Origin: Cornus controversa
Taxonomy: Eukaryota > Streptophyta > Magnoliopsida > Cornales > Cornaceae
Reading direction: 5' to 3'
NCBI GenBank assembly: GCA_026545225.1
Contig: CM048845.1
Span: forward strand, 118,981,033 to 119,045,032
Length of the DNA stretch: 64,000 nucleotides
This document shows positions 37,101 to 54,738 of the stretch, piece after piece. The notes under the pieces were generated by a model. That model was not told the origin of the DNA, did not search any database, and was given only the letters and a program-made list of their open reading frames with translations. Every line of letters starts with the position of its first letter. Position 1 is the stretch's first letter. The position numbers and the translations under genes are program-made.

Positions 37101-40100
37101 ATTGGCTAATATTAACATTTGGATCTGCTACCGTCTTTCATTTACACTATTTGAGTATACAGAATACGCACATACATGTATATAATTGAACACAAAGTAT
37201 GGACCCAATACATGATGAGATTTATCTTGCTTAAGGATTCTCTTTTTCATGAGGATGTAATTAAAGTGACTGGTTTTCTGTATTAAGTTGTAATTATCGT
37301 TCTCTTTTTTCATAATCACTTACTCCATGTCCATAATCATTCTATCATTCTTGCACTCGCAGAAACTTCCAACGACTGTTGAAGATTATATTAATATTAT
37401 GCCTCACGTAGATGAAGATGGAGGCGTTGTTGTTGGATCTAAAAGTACTACTGTTTTTCTGGTTGATGCTAAGACTGGAAGGCTAATTCACACTTATAGT
37501 TTATCCGGTTCTCCACCTACATTGCACAGCGATGAAGAGAAGAGTGTTTTATATAATACTGCTATTGAGGAAACAGGACAGTCTGGTTCTACGAACTTGA
37601 AGGCCAATGAGATGCCACTTTACATCACCAGGACGGATTATTCGCTCAAGTCTTTTGTTCCAAAGTCAGACAAAGTTTTGTGGAATTTGACATTTGCGGA
37701 AATTGGGGCAGCTTTTCTTTGTCAAGACAATGAGAATTCGATTAGCGGACTTCATCCAGATTCGGGATATGAACTTCCTTCGGAACCTGGTGCTCGGTTT
37801 AATATGCCATTGCCATGTCAATCAAAGGCTGTTGTCTACCGCTTTCGCAATCATAACATGTTAGAAACTCTCCGTAATCCTAATATGCTACCCAAGGCTC
37901 ATCATGAAGATGTAATGCTCCCAGGGCCCGCATCAAAACCTATGCTTCCTTCACAACCAAAGATTGATAAAGTTTTGGAATTTCATCACACATCTCCAAA
38001 TCTTTTGCTTCCGTCACCAGTCAATGTCAACGAACTCTTAGACTCTCCTGACCACGATAACAGTGATTCAGTGGCCTCTTTGCCTCGTTTGACTGAAAAT
38101 TCAGCAATCCCTGATGTGCAAGTCGTGCGAATGCCTCATAAGAATGGATTAAGAATTCCTTCTGAAGGTTCTAGAATATTGCCTCTTGTTCCTTTTGTTA
38201 TCATTCTTGTGGGCCTTGTTACTTACCACTATATTTTAGTGGCTAGAAAACAAGTTGAGTTGACTAAACAGCCCAGTAATTTAAATACAAGAACTGTACC
38301 TTCAAAAAAGAAGAAAATTCGCAAATCAGGAAAGAATAGTGGCATTGGTGAGGGAAAGGAGAAGATCACAATATCTGATCTTGGGGATGGATATGCAAAC
38401 CAGTCAGCTGATGGCATCATAGATGGGCGTACTGTTGGTAAATTATTTGTCTCCAATACAGAAATTGCAAAGGGAAGCAATGGTACCATTGTCCTTGAGG
38501 GAATTTATGAAGGTCGCCCAGTTGCTGTGAAACGCCTTGTCAAGGCCCATCATGATGTTGCCTTTAAAGAAATTCAGAATCTTATTGCATCTGACTGTCA
38601 TCCAAATATTGTTCGATGGTATGGTGTGGAAAATGATCAAGATTTTGTGTATCTTGCTTTGGAGCGTTGTGCTTGCAGCTTGAATGATCTAATCCAGCTG
38701 TACTCAGATTCCTTTGAAAACCCAGTGTTTACTGAGGACCAAGCTACAAAAACTATGATAGATCATAAAGTCCATTTGAGTTCAATGAAGGTTATTACAC
38801 AGGATATTAAATTGTGGAGAGCAAATGGCTACCCTTCACCTACATTACTGAAACTGATGAGGTTAGTTTATGGTTTGGATGATGCAATTAGATTTTACAA
38901 AAAAACCTGTCACCATGAGATGTTATGTAGTCTGTGCTGTGCTTTCCGTCAGAAGACAATGTAAAAAGAATCTTGTCCTTGTCAATGAGTATGGCACTCA
39001 TTGCTTTTTGGCATGTGTGTAGAAGGAAAATAACCCACACCATAGAGTCTGTGCCCTTCTGAAGTTGGGTACTGAATTCCTGAAGTATTCTTTAGTCAGA
39101 TTATGTCTACATCCTTTAGGATGAACCAATTCCATTTTGTTCTAGATTGGGATCTAAGTTTGCTCTATTTTCTATAGCAGATCTGAAATGCGTGTTTCAT
39201 TGTGTACAGGAGCACCTCTTAGGACCCTTTGGTTTTAGTAACTTTTATTTATTTATTTATTTTCTGTTACTTGTGATGGTCTTGTTACATGGACGCTTCT
39301 AAATATGCGACGTACCCACTACAGTCATCAATACTTACATATGGGTATAGGTGTAGATATGGGATGTGTGTGTGACATGCATGGCTGGATATGCACCTAG
39401 CAAGTCTATCCTATAATTCATGTATTATTGTATGTGAAGTCTCTTGTATGTTTCTTTTGTTACATTATCACTGAAACACGAGTGAATTACATTCTGAACA
39501 CTGTTAGATGGAAAACACCGATTTACCCAAAAAATAAAATAAAAGAATAATGTTAGAATAATAGAATGCTTTTCGCTGTATTTGAGTTTAAAGTCTAAAG
39601 AAATACGATAATTAGACACTTTCCTGCTCTACGAGAGTCCTGTGACATAGGTGACGGTGGTTCCTTCTTCTTGTATGATCTATTCTAGAACACCTTTTTG
39701 CCTTTAAAAACAATGAAAGAAAAGGAATATTTTTTATTGTTCAATGAATCTATAAATTAGTTCTTGGAAAATTTCTAATTTCTGGTTTGCCAGAACTTAT
39801 GCTAAAGGGCCATTTGATTTGACAACTAGGTGGGGGAACTAGATCTAGAATGGTTCCATGCCTGGGCATTGGAATTGTTTGCCACCATAAAAAAGTGAAA
39901 ACCTATACAAACACAGTCGTAGGCTACAGATGTATGTTTAATTTTCCAAGTATGCAGGCTTTCGTATAAGAATTTAATTGGATTGATTAAGTTCACATTT
40001 CCCTAATATTCTGTTTTGTATGTATAACACAGGGATATTGTTTCTGGGCTTGTGCATGTTCTTATACTGGATTGATTAAGTTCACATTTCCCTAATATTC

Positions 40101-41952
40101 TGTTTTGTATGTATAACACAGGGATATTGTTTCTGGGCTTGTGCATTTACATGAATTGGGAATAATTCATCGAGACTTGAAGCCTCAAAATGTTTTGATA
40201 ATTAAGGACCGGTCTTTATGTGCAAAGCTCTCTGATATGGGTATTAGCAAACGCCTTGTCGGGGATATGTCTTCCTTGGGTCATCATGCTACTGGCAAGT
40301 ACTCTTAACAAGTTTCTGATATAGCAATTGTATGTTGCAGTTATATGGTCAATGGCACTTATATTTGATTTCCCATGGCAAATAATTATCTGTAAATAAG
40401 GAACCTGGTTGGTTTTTTTAATTGTCCTGTCAATCCTGTTTCTCATTTGTTTTGAATATATGAATTTGTTTACAAAAGGATGTAATAAGTCGAATCAAGA
40501 TGGAATGGCTTTACGTTTATGGTATACCTAGGAGATTTAGGAGGGATGCAACCAGTCTTACTTCATCATTCCTGCCTATTCTGACAATTCATTTCTAATT
40601 ATAGATAATTATTAATTATTGTGTTTGGCATTTCGTTGATGAATTATTGCAGGATGTGGCAGCTCTGGATGGCAAGCTCCTGAACAGCTTCTCCATGGAC
40701 GCCAAACACGCGCAGTGGATATGTTTAGTTTAGGCTGTCTTCTCTTTTCCTGCATCACTGGTGGTAGACATCCATTTGGTGAGAGTCTTGAACGTGACAT
40801 GAATATTGCGAAGAACCAAGTGGACCTTTTTTTAGTGGAGTTCATTCCAGAAGCTGTAAATCTCTTCTCTCGTTTATTAGACCCTAATCCTGAATTGAGG
40901 TAAAAACATCATTATTCTTCTAGGTGCTTTCCTGGCAATAGTAGTTTTAGGTCTAGTTGCCTCTCAATTACGATGAAAATTTATTATATTACCTGACAAG
41001 AGCTTTCTGCCATTTGTTTAGGTGGGGGATATTGATGCCTCGCTAGATTGAAATTATTATATTTCATTTGAAAACAGTATTTCACACACATCGTTTTCCT
41101 GGATTATACAGATATGAAACCACCGATACGATGTCATTCATGATTCTCTAAATATTGTTCGTTTTTGTTTTGTTTTTGGGATTGTGTATAACCTCAAACG
41201 TGATGTAAAACACAATGATCATTGTGTTTTTCAGTAGTTAACCGAACATTTTGATAATTAACCACAAGCAGTAATTAATAAGCTTTACTGGAACTCGATT
41301 TGTTTGAATATTTTAATTATTGAAGTTCTTATTTGTTGCAGGCCAAAGGCATTGGAGGTGTTTCATCATCCTTTGTTTTGGAGTTCTGAGACGCGACTGT
41401 CTTTTCTTCGTGACACCAGTGACAGAGTAGAGTTGGAAGACAGGGAGACTCATTCTGATATTTTAGAAGCACTAGAAAGTATAGCACCAACGGCCTTGGG
41501 TGGAAAATGGGATGAAAAAATGGAAGCTGCATTTATTAATAATATTGGACGTTACAGACGATATAAATTTGACAGTGTTCGCGACCTACTGAGAGTAATG
41601 CGAAACAAGTTAAATCATTATAGAGAACTTCCCATAGAAATTCAGGTTCATTTCTCATGCTGACAATTATTCATTGGATTCGGACCGTAGTTCTACTTTT
41701 TTCTAATATAATTTGCTGATGATCTTCTTGGTAAAGTTTCACTATCCCAATTTAATATATTACTATAGCTTGATATGAGTTCCATTTTCGGCTGTTTATT
41801 TTCAGGAAATTCTTGGACCAGTACCTGAAGGTTTCGATGGCTATTTTGCAAGTCGATTCCCAAAGCTCTTCATCGAAGTATACAAAGTTATGTACAATTA
41901 CTGTAGAGAAGAAGAGTTCTTTCACAAGTACTTTAAAAGCAATGTAGTTTAA
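27272..41952 (+). CDS. IRE1: IRE1 ER-stress sensor kinase/endoribonuclease
   Basis: Seven coding exons: 27272-27447, 28668-28899, 37363-38861, 40122-40294, 40653-40899, 41342-41645, 41806-41952; 925 residues. In order: signal peptide (residues 1 to about 20, RFLFIFLVVAGLSG), lumenal sensor with beta-propeller-like repeats (ALDGTIYLIEPKSRKILW), transmembrane helix about 408-430, a basic linker, a kinase domain from about 496 (Lys526 in VAVKRL, HRDLKPQN at 652-659, DMG at 674-676 as is usual in plant IRE1), and the KEN RNase domain (about 775-925). It acts in the ER membrane; on unfolded-protein stress it dimerises and splices bZIP60 mRNA. Introns are GT-AG except intron 4, which uses GC. Intron 2 is 8.5 kb and full of repeats. 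The exon 4 acceptor is duplicated. The a/b paralogue is not decided. Confidence 0.93.
28115..28152. repeat. CT microsatellite in IRE1 intron 1
   Basis: A run of TC dinucleotides about 32 bp long, within a pyrimidine-rich part of the intron. Confidence 0.85.
29165..29640 (+). mobile_element. RTE-type LINE relic (reverse transcriptase C-terminal part)
   Basis: A frame starting at 29166 keeps EIEDDVVNNLKNVGLNARE and IRPGMLFGT, recalling the plant RTE motif pattern of a leading EIEEDV block, then RPAMLYGTE near the reverse transcriptase end. Further diverged words follow to about 29640. Multiple stops and shifts show long decay: after the ATG frame ends at 29291, recognisable words continue in other frames. 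It lies in sense orientation in IRE1 intron 2. Confidence 0.55.
29986..30824 (-). mobile_element. 5'-truncated L1-type LINE with zf-RVT domain
   Basis: A 17-bp identical target duplication (ctatgcagattgtattt at 29969-29985 and 30825-30841) encloses a minus-strand insert ending in a T-run (the poly-A tail) at about 29986-29996. An open frame of 243 codons (30072-30803) carries the zf-RVT region typical of plant LINE ORF2 C-termini: FPWKAIWKTKAPLKVAFFSW, then a C-x2-C...H-x3-H-like CCMCKRSEESVNHLLHCP, ending in WGLWRERNRRRFED. Only the last roughly 0.8 kb of the element was integrated, a normal result of aborted reverse transcription. The open frame and perfect duplication indicate a fairly recent event. 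Confidence 0.92.
31080..31445 (+). repeat. diverged two-copy tandem repeat of about 170 bp
   Basis: Two consecutive blocks share the same order of words: ttttagttag...gaa-aa-gg, aaatga-aaggtgttg-aa, gatatgttgcatg-aatt, then aacaagt/agcaagt with gtg-ttttt. Similarity is perhaps two thirds, implying an old duplication. No coding capacity. Confidence 0.5.
32004..32044. repeat. poly-C/poly-A composite tract
   Basis: Seventeen C followed directly by twenty-four A, in IRE1 intron 2. Length may be affected by sequencing error. Confidence 0.85.
32937..33003 (+). repeat. two-unit 34-bp tandem repeat
   Basis: Units start at 32937 and 32971, each aagagttacata-tttacacgatgaagctatg, differing at about one position. 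Non-coding, in IRE1 intron 2. Confidence 0.85.
33770..34075. mobile_element. MITE-like foldback in IRE1 intron 2
   Basis: The left end (ttggtaaggggggaaggaaag) is an approximate reverse complement of the right end (cattctcttccctcttaccaa). The inside is purine-rich on the left and pyrimidine-rich on the right. It resembles the candidate at 16170-16590 in design. Target duplication not established. Confidence 0.4.
34127..34483 (+). pseudogene. rearranged nuclear 18S rRNA fragment
   Basis: 34127-34219 matches an early part of plant 18S rRNA (gattcatgataactcgacgg, then gcatcattcaaatttctg and cctatcaactttcg). At about 34220 the sequence jumps to a region near three quarters along the molecule (ggtggtgcatggccgttctt, ctggttaattccgttaacga, gaccagcttcttagagggac, gatgtattcaacgagt, ending ggtaatctttgaaat). 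About 0.9 kb of 18S between the two is missing. Several substitutions, mostly C to T or G to A as expected after methylated-cytosine decay, show that it is not functional. It lies in sense orientation in IRE1 intron 2. Confidence 0.93.
34484..37362. other. remaining part of IRE1 intron 2, no exon seen
   Basis: AT-rich with decayed repeat words, for example a gcctagagccttgctaaaag stretch near 34670 that looks like a worn plant repeat. The segment 36305-36510 keeps a 66-codon open frame without a recognised domain. I see no conserved IRE1 lumenal exon here. Confidence 0.5.
39979..40146 (+). repeat. tandem duplication of the IRE1 exon 4 acceptor and exon start
   Basis: A 79-bp segment (39979-40057) is repeated exactly at 40068-40146, separated by the 10-bp filler gttcttatac. 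Each copy contains the polypyrimidine part, the acceptor gtataacacag and the first 25 bases of exon 4. The upstream acceptor (exon start 40033) leads to a stop codon after 13 residues. The downstream one (40122) continues into the catalytic loop and fits the kinase. Confidence 0.95.
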
Positions 41953-42404
41953 CTCCTTGCACTTTCCCCCTTATTTATAGAGAAGCATATCTGCAGTAGG
42001 TGTCCGAGTGACTAATGGATGCTCTAATATATAAATATATATACACATATGTAAATGTATCTGTAATCTAAAAATGTATGAAATACTATTGATTAATCTT
42101 ATCAACTTCTATTACCCAGCATTTCCTGTTTTGACGGTCAACATAATCTTCATCAACAGCAACATAGGCTAATATAAGTCAACTCAAGAAAAAGAAAAAA
42201 AAACTTAAAATGCACTTTTGCAAATCAGGTTTTATATAACCCATATTTTCTTATTTATGGATACATGCCTATTATGATTCGTATGCACAATACATATATA
42301 TACATTTTTTTTTTTTGGTTACAAACAGCACTTGCAATACTACTACAAGAGACCACCAGCATAGCTATAACACAGCGAAACAAAATGTTTCAGGATGAAA
42401 CTAA
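41953..42404. other. convergent 3' intergenic region, IRE1 and GLR copy A
   Basis: The stop codons of IRE1 (plus) and GLR copy A (minus) are 452 bp apart, so their 3' UTRs lie close or overlap. The part from about 42045 to 42130 recurs at 49040-49135 beside GLR copy B, marking the edge of the duplicated unit. Confidence 0.7.
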
Positions 42405-45997
<3,593 letters not shown>

Positions 45998-47000
45998 GGT
46001 GAATTGTCGATTGCAAACCTTAAATTTCACCCTGTAAGGTGAAGAACACAAAAGAATATATATAATTCAGTATGCATATATGATGGAAACTCTATGTTCC
46101 AACACTGATATTTGCCTAGAGCATGTCAAGCTAGCAGAAGAAGTGTAAACATTTATGCGAAAAGAACATTCTTAAATAAAGATTGTTAAAACACATAACT
46201 ATTATGAGGACTGAAGATCTAAACTTAATTCACAAGAAGGTAAAATGGCAAGTGAACTATATATATATATAGACAGATTTTCGAGGCAAAACAAAAACAA
46301 CCATTTAAACGCTAATGAACACAAGTGCAAAACTAAGTATATTTAGCTTAATTACCAAAATCCAAGAAGCTTATAGGACCACAAAACCCAAGCACATACA
46401 AATACTTAGAAGTTGCAAAATAATAACTTTTCCATCATAGTATTAGCAGGATGGTGTGAAAGGAGGTGCATTCTGGGTGGAAATAAAGAACTAAAGATCA
46501 AAAGTACTGTGAAAGATGGGAAGTAGAAGAAAAGACAACACCAGGGTGTGGCTAGAAAAGATGGCGAACATATCTTCTTGAAGGTTAAAATAATATATGT
46601 ATACACACACATATAGGAGGAGGAGATATTTAAAGAGCAGCTTAGTGGCAGCCATCTATTGTGTAACACAAATAATGGCCACTAAAATGAAGCAATTGGA
46701 CAAAAGAATGAAGACAAGAAAGACCAAGTCTGATTTAATCTGGTTGGGTTCCACACTTCCATTAATAGAGGCAAGGGAAAGCAGTAGATGCCAAATGAGC
46801 ATTGTAAAAGTCTTTTCCAAAACAGTCAAACTAATCTATTAGCATTTATTCATGTGTGTGATAGATTTGTATTTGTCAGTTGTTAATTGTGGTAGAAAGC
46901 TGTCACCACACACAATCAATATATGAATATAAATAGGGATGTACTATTGGTCTCCAAAAACAAGTTTCAATCACTCCACTGTCCCCCATGGATGAATGAG
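45998..47000 (-). promoter_or_regulatory. GLR copy A upstream region, shared by the array
   Basis: Most of this kilobase recurs upstream of copies B (53140-53940) and C (59959-60690). A TA-rich run at about 46258-46271 is a possible TATA area 260 bp from the ATG, conserved in all three. The block aaagaactaaagatcaaaag (about 46485-46504) is also preserved in each, suggesting shared control. Confidence 0.55.
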
Positions 47001-47100
47001 ATAAAAATCCTCTCCAGCACAGCTCTTTTTGTGGTGTTTCAAACTTTCACCAAATTTATTTGAAATGTTATCATTGACAGTGGTGAATTTCGAAAACTGT

Positions 47101-48960
47101 CTCTCTCGTTTGATCATATATATATATATACTAGTTTAAAGCACGGGCGATGCACGTTGATTAAAAATAAATTAAAATTTTATTATAACATCCAAAACAG
47201 TCAAAACTATTATAACACATCCAAAACATTAATTAAAATACCAAAACTATTTCCATTATGTAACCTTGGTAATATAAGTTACTATTATTCATATAGAATG
47301 AATCAAAGTATAAAGTATAAGAAATCAAAAGGTATAATTTAAAAATAGAAAAAGGAAAGAGTTTTGCTTTTATAAATTTAGAAATTAGAAATAAAAAGAA
47401 AGGGCTGTGCTTGAGAAAGGGTTTTGCTTTGGTAATTCTATTATTTTAATTTCAAAATAAAAAAGAAATTTTTTTTTATTGGGTAATTATATTTTTTAAT
47501 TTAAAAAAAAAAAATAGTGTACTGAAACTAAAAAACCCGTTTTGCTTTGGAAAGGGTTTTGCTTGAGTAATTCTATTTTTTTTAATTTCAAAATAAAAAA
47601 GGAAATGACTTTTCTTATATAATTCTATTTTTTAATTTAAAAATAAAAAATAGTGTACTGAAACTAAAAAATCACTTTGTACTTTTAGTAGTAGATAGAA
47701 AGGGTTTTGCTTGGGTAATTCTATTTTTAATTTCAAAATAAAAAAGAAAAGGATTTTTCTTGGGTAATTCTATTTTTTAATTTCAAAATAAAAAAATAGT
47801 GTATTGAAACTAAAAACCCCCTTTGTACTTTTAATAGTAGAAAGGGTTTTGTTTGGGTAATTCTATTTTTTTAATATCAAAATAAAAAGTGAAAGGATTT
47901 TTCTTGGATAATTCTATTTTTTAAATTAAAAATAAAAAAATAGTGTACTGAAACTATAAAACCCCGTTGTACTTTTGTATTATTTAATGATCTCAAATAT
48001 ATATTGTCTATGTAAGACGAACTTTAAAACTATTAATATAATAAATATTTTAATTTGTAAAAGGATTTAACAACTTTATATATTAATAGGAATATGTTTG
48101 TCTAATTCTATTTATTCTTTCTCTTACACTTCATTCGTAATACAAAATCTTCCTATTTTTAAAATTTAAATAATTTAATTAGAAAAAATAATTTACGGAG
48201 TTTCAAATCATTTAATTTAATTAGATTTATTTTTTTCTTCTTAAATGTCTAAAGAATTTCAAATCTATTTGGAGTGGCGTAATTAGGTTAGAATTCCAAT
48301 TTAGTTCACACTTCATCCCTAACACAAATTCTTCCTATTTTAGAAAAAAAAATTATAATTCTTATTTTTATAACTTTTCTAATTCTATTTATTCTTTCTT
48401 TTACACTTCATTCCTAACACACCATCTTTTTATTTTTAAAATTTAAAAAAAAAAAAAATTATAATTCTTATATATTGATTTTTTTTTTAATTCTATTTAT
48501 TCTCTCACTAACTTTATTCCTAACACATACTCCAAAAATATAATATTATTTAAATAAGTATTTTTTTTTCTAATTCAATTTCTTCACTTTCTAACTTCAT
48601 CCCTAACACAAACTCCTAAAATATAATATTATTTATTAATCAACCATTATCAATTATATATATCTAAGTGCCTTATGCATATAAAATCCAATCATTTTTG
48701 TTATAATTAATATTTGGAGCTAGGCCCAAAAAATCTAAACCAAATATGGCTTAATTAGGTTAGAATTTCAATTTAGTTCACATTTCATCCCCAACACAAA
48801 TTCTTCCTATTTTAGAAAAAATAAAAATAAAATTATAATTGTTATTTTTATAACTTTTCTAATTCTATTTATTCTCTCTTACACACTTCATCTCCAATAC
48901 ACCATCTTTTTTTTCATGCAAGGGAAGGGCAATTTGGCCATTTTCTAGAATTTCCTTCAC
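47101..48960. mobile_element. AT-rich repeat block, possibly a Helitron-like insertion
   Basis: It starts with tctctctcgtttgatc and soon has actagtttaaagcacgggcg-atgcacg, a word typical of some non-autonomous plant elements including Helitrons. Inside, 47340-47990 is a diverged array whose units carry gggttttgcttgggtaattc and caaaataaaaaag, repeated about five times. 48100-48900 repeats ttctaattctatttattctt with cacttcatcccta words about six times. There is no coding capacity. A Helitron 3' hairpin with CTRR was not identified, so the class is tentative. It separates GLR copies A and B. Confidence 0.4.
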
Positions 48961-49039
48961 GATTGTGATGGACCGAAAACGGCAGCGTCGGTGATCACAC
49001 GGGCCAAACCGTATGTCCTCATATGTGATCACATATAGA

Positions 49040-49135
49040 TCGTGTATATGTATAAATGTGTCTGTTATCTAAAAATGTATGAAATACTATTGATTAATCT
49101 TATCAACTTCTATTGCCCAGCATTTCCCTGTTTGG
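49040..49135 (+). repeat. duplicated piece of the IRE1 3' flank
   Basis: Closely matches 42045-42130, just after the IRE1 stop: both contain atctaaaaatgtatgaaata and gattaatcttatcaacttct. Its presence next to the 3' end of GLR copy B shows that the duplicated unit extended past the GLR stop into the IRE1 3' flank. Confidence 0.9.
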
Positions 49136-49535
49136 TGTTCTGTTCATTGTCATTCTCTTTTTGTTATCCTGGTATATAAGATCTGCATTAAAAAATGAAA
49201 AGAAAAGAAAGAAAGAAAGAAAGAAGATATTCTGCAGCCTGGCGTTGTCATAATTTTTATGCACTAAAAATTGATCAAAATCGAATTATATATACAACAT
49301 AAAACATAGATTGATATGTGTAGATACACTAATTATACAATTTTATTCAAAATTCAGAAAATTAAAATGCAGTTTTGCAAGTCGATCAGGTTTTGTAAGA
49401 CACATGCCTATTATATTTAGTATGCATAACTTAATTTGTTTGTTACGTTACAAAAAGCACTTGCAAGTAATTAGTACAAGAGACCAGCATATATAAACAG
49501 TTATAAAAAGCTGAAGAGAAGTAATTTAAGTTGCT

Positions 49536-53139
<3,604 letters not shown>

Positions 53140-53940
53140 GGTGAATTGTCGATTGCAAACCTTAAATTTCACCCTGTAATGTGAAAACATAAAAGAATAT
53201 ATATAATTCAGTATGTATATATGATGGGAATCTCTATGTTCCAACACTGATATATGCCTAGAGCATGTGAAGCTAGCAGCAGAAGTGTAAATATGTAAGC
53301 AAAAAGAACATTCTTAAATAAAGATTGTTAAAACACATAACTATTATGAGGACTGAAGATCTAAACTTAATTCACAAGAAGGTAAAATGGCAAGTGAACT
53401 ATATATATAGACAGATTTTCCTGGCAAAACAAAAACAAAAACAATCATTTAAACGCTAATTAACACAATTGCAAAACTAAGTATATTTAGCAGGATGGTG
53501 TGAAAGGAGGTCCATTCTGGGTGGAAATAAAGAACTAAAGATCAAAAGTACTGTGAAATATGGGAAGTAGAAGAAAAGACATTACCACTGAGTGGCTAGA
53601 AAAGACGGTGAACAAATCTTCTTGAAGGTTCAAATATGTGTATACACACACATATGAGGAGGGGAGAGATTCTAAGAGCAGAGTTTAACCCAAATAATAG
53701 CTACTAAAATATAGCAATTGGACAAAAGAATAAAGACAAGAAAGAAAAGGCAGATTGAATCTGGTTGGGTTCCACACTACCATTAATTGAGGAAAGAGAA
53801 AGCAGTGGATGGCAAATGTGCATTGTAAAAGTCTTTTCCATAAACAGTGAAACTAACCTATTAGCACATATGTGTCACAGATTTGTATTTGTGACTCGTT
53901 AATTGTGGTGGATAAATGTCACATGTAAATAAGAAAGAAG
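53140..53940 (-). promoter_or_regulatory. GLR copy B upstream region, with a 100-bp deletion
   Basis: Aligned with copies A and C this region is collinear except at about 53486-53494, where tatatttag is joined straight to caggatggtg. In copy A these words are separated by 100 bp (between ttagc at 46343 and ttagc at 46443). Copy C keeps the longer form. Confidence 0.75.
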
Positions 53941-54738
53941 TGTCTTCTGCTGCGAGGAATGACTTGTACCTTTACTGAATTGCTAGAATTAATAAGGATC
54001 GAAGTGGATAAGCTGAATGAGAATATAAGCTGGGTGCTAGATGGGAGAGAGAGAGAAAGCAAAAGTGATTCGAAGAGGGAGGGGTACCAAAATGATCCAC
54101 ATGTCACTATGCTATGGGAGTATTTATTGGCTTCAGGCATGGAGCTTTTGACAACTATCATCCTATGTGGCAGATGGCCGCGTATCCCTTCCTTCACCAC
54201 CCTTGATTGTAACCATGAGCCCATGTCCTTCGTGGGCTTAGTCATATCCGCGAGAGACGCTGTGATGGTGCCCGCGTAGAGTCACACTAGCATAGTTTCA
54301 GATGCTCATAACCCAACAAGCTTTCCTGATCACAATCCTCCATACCACACTCAACCCATCTTCCTGCCTGGGACCAAGACATCATATGCTTCATTATGAC
54401 CCCATGATCGCCCAGACCATATCACAGCCTGTTTCTGTGCCTAAAATGGTTTGTAGGACTCCGTAGCCTCATACTAATTCCAACTCCTCAACCTTAGAAG
54501 TAGCATCGCGACAAGTTACTTCCTATATTGAAAAGGAGAATTAGCAGTCTTCTTCGTAGTCCCTGTTACAAAAACAACCACTCAGGGTTGTGGGCTAAAG
54601 GCAACACAATGACCCATTCATCCATTATTCTTTGTAACCCTTGAGAATATACCATGGTACTAGTTTAGAGGCGTTTATCAGGACATGTTCTTTTCAAGGA
54701 GTTTTGTCCCAAAAAACATCATCCAACTATTATCTATA
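53941..54738. other. intergenic, no gene recognised
   Basis: Mixed-composition sequence that is not part of the GLR duplication. A 106-codon plus-strand frame (53959-54279) and its 108-codon complement have no recognisable domain. It could be worn transposon sequence. Confidence 0.45.

Noticed and set aside
37327-38964. 545-codon open frame as a complete gene
   Set aside because: It is IRE1 exon 3 extended by chance at both ends. The true boundaries (37363 and 38861) follow from splice sites and from continuity with exons 2 and 4; the tail after 38861 is intron.
40033-40080. Upstream copy of the IRE1 exon 4 acceptor as the normal exon start
   Set aside because: It leads to a stop after about 13 residues and loses the catalytic loop; the downstream copy gives the full kinase.
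53919-54279. Overlapping frames of about 107 codons on both strands
   Set aside because: Complementary to each other, no domain recognised, no splice or leader context; kept only as unassigned sequence.
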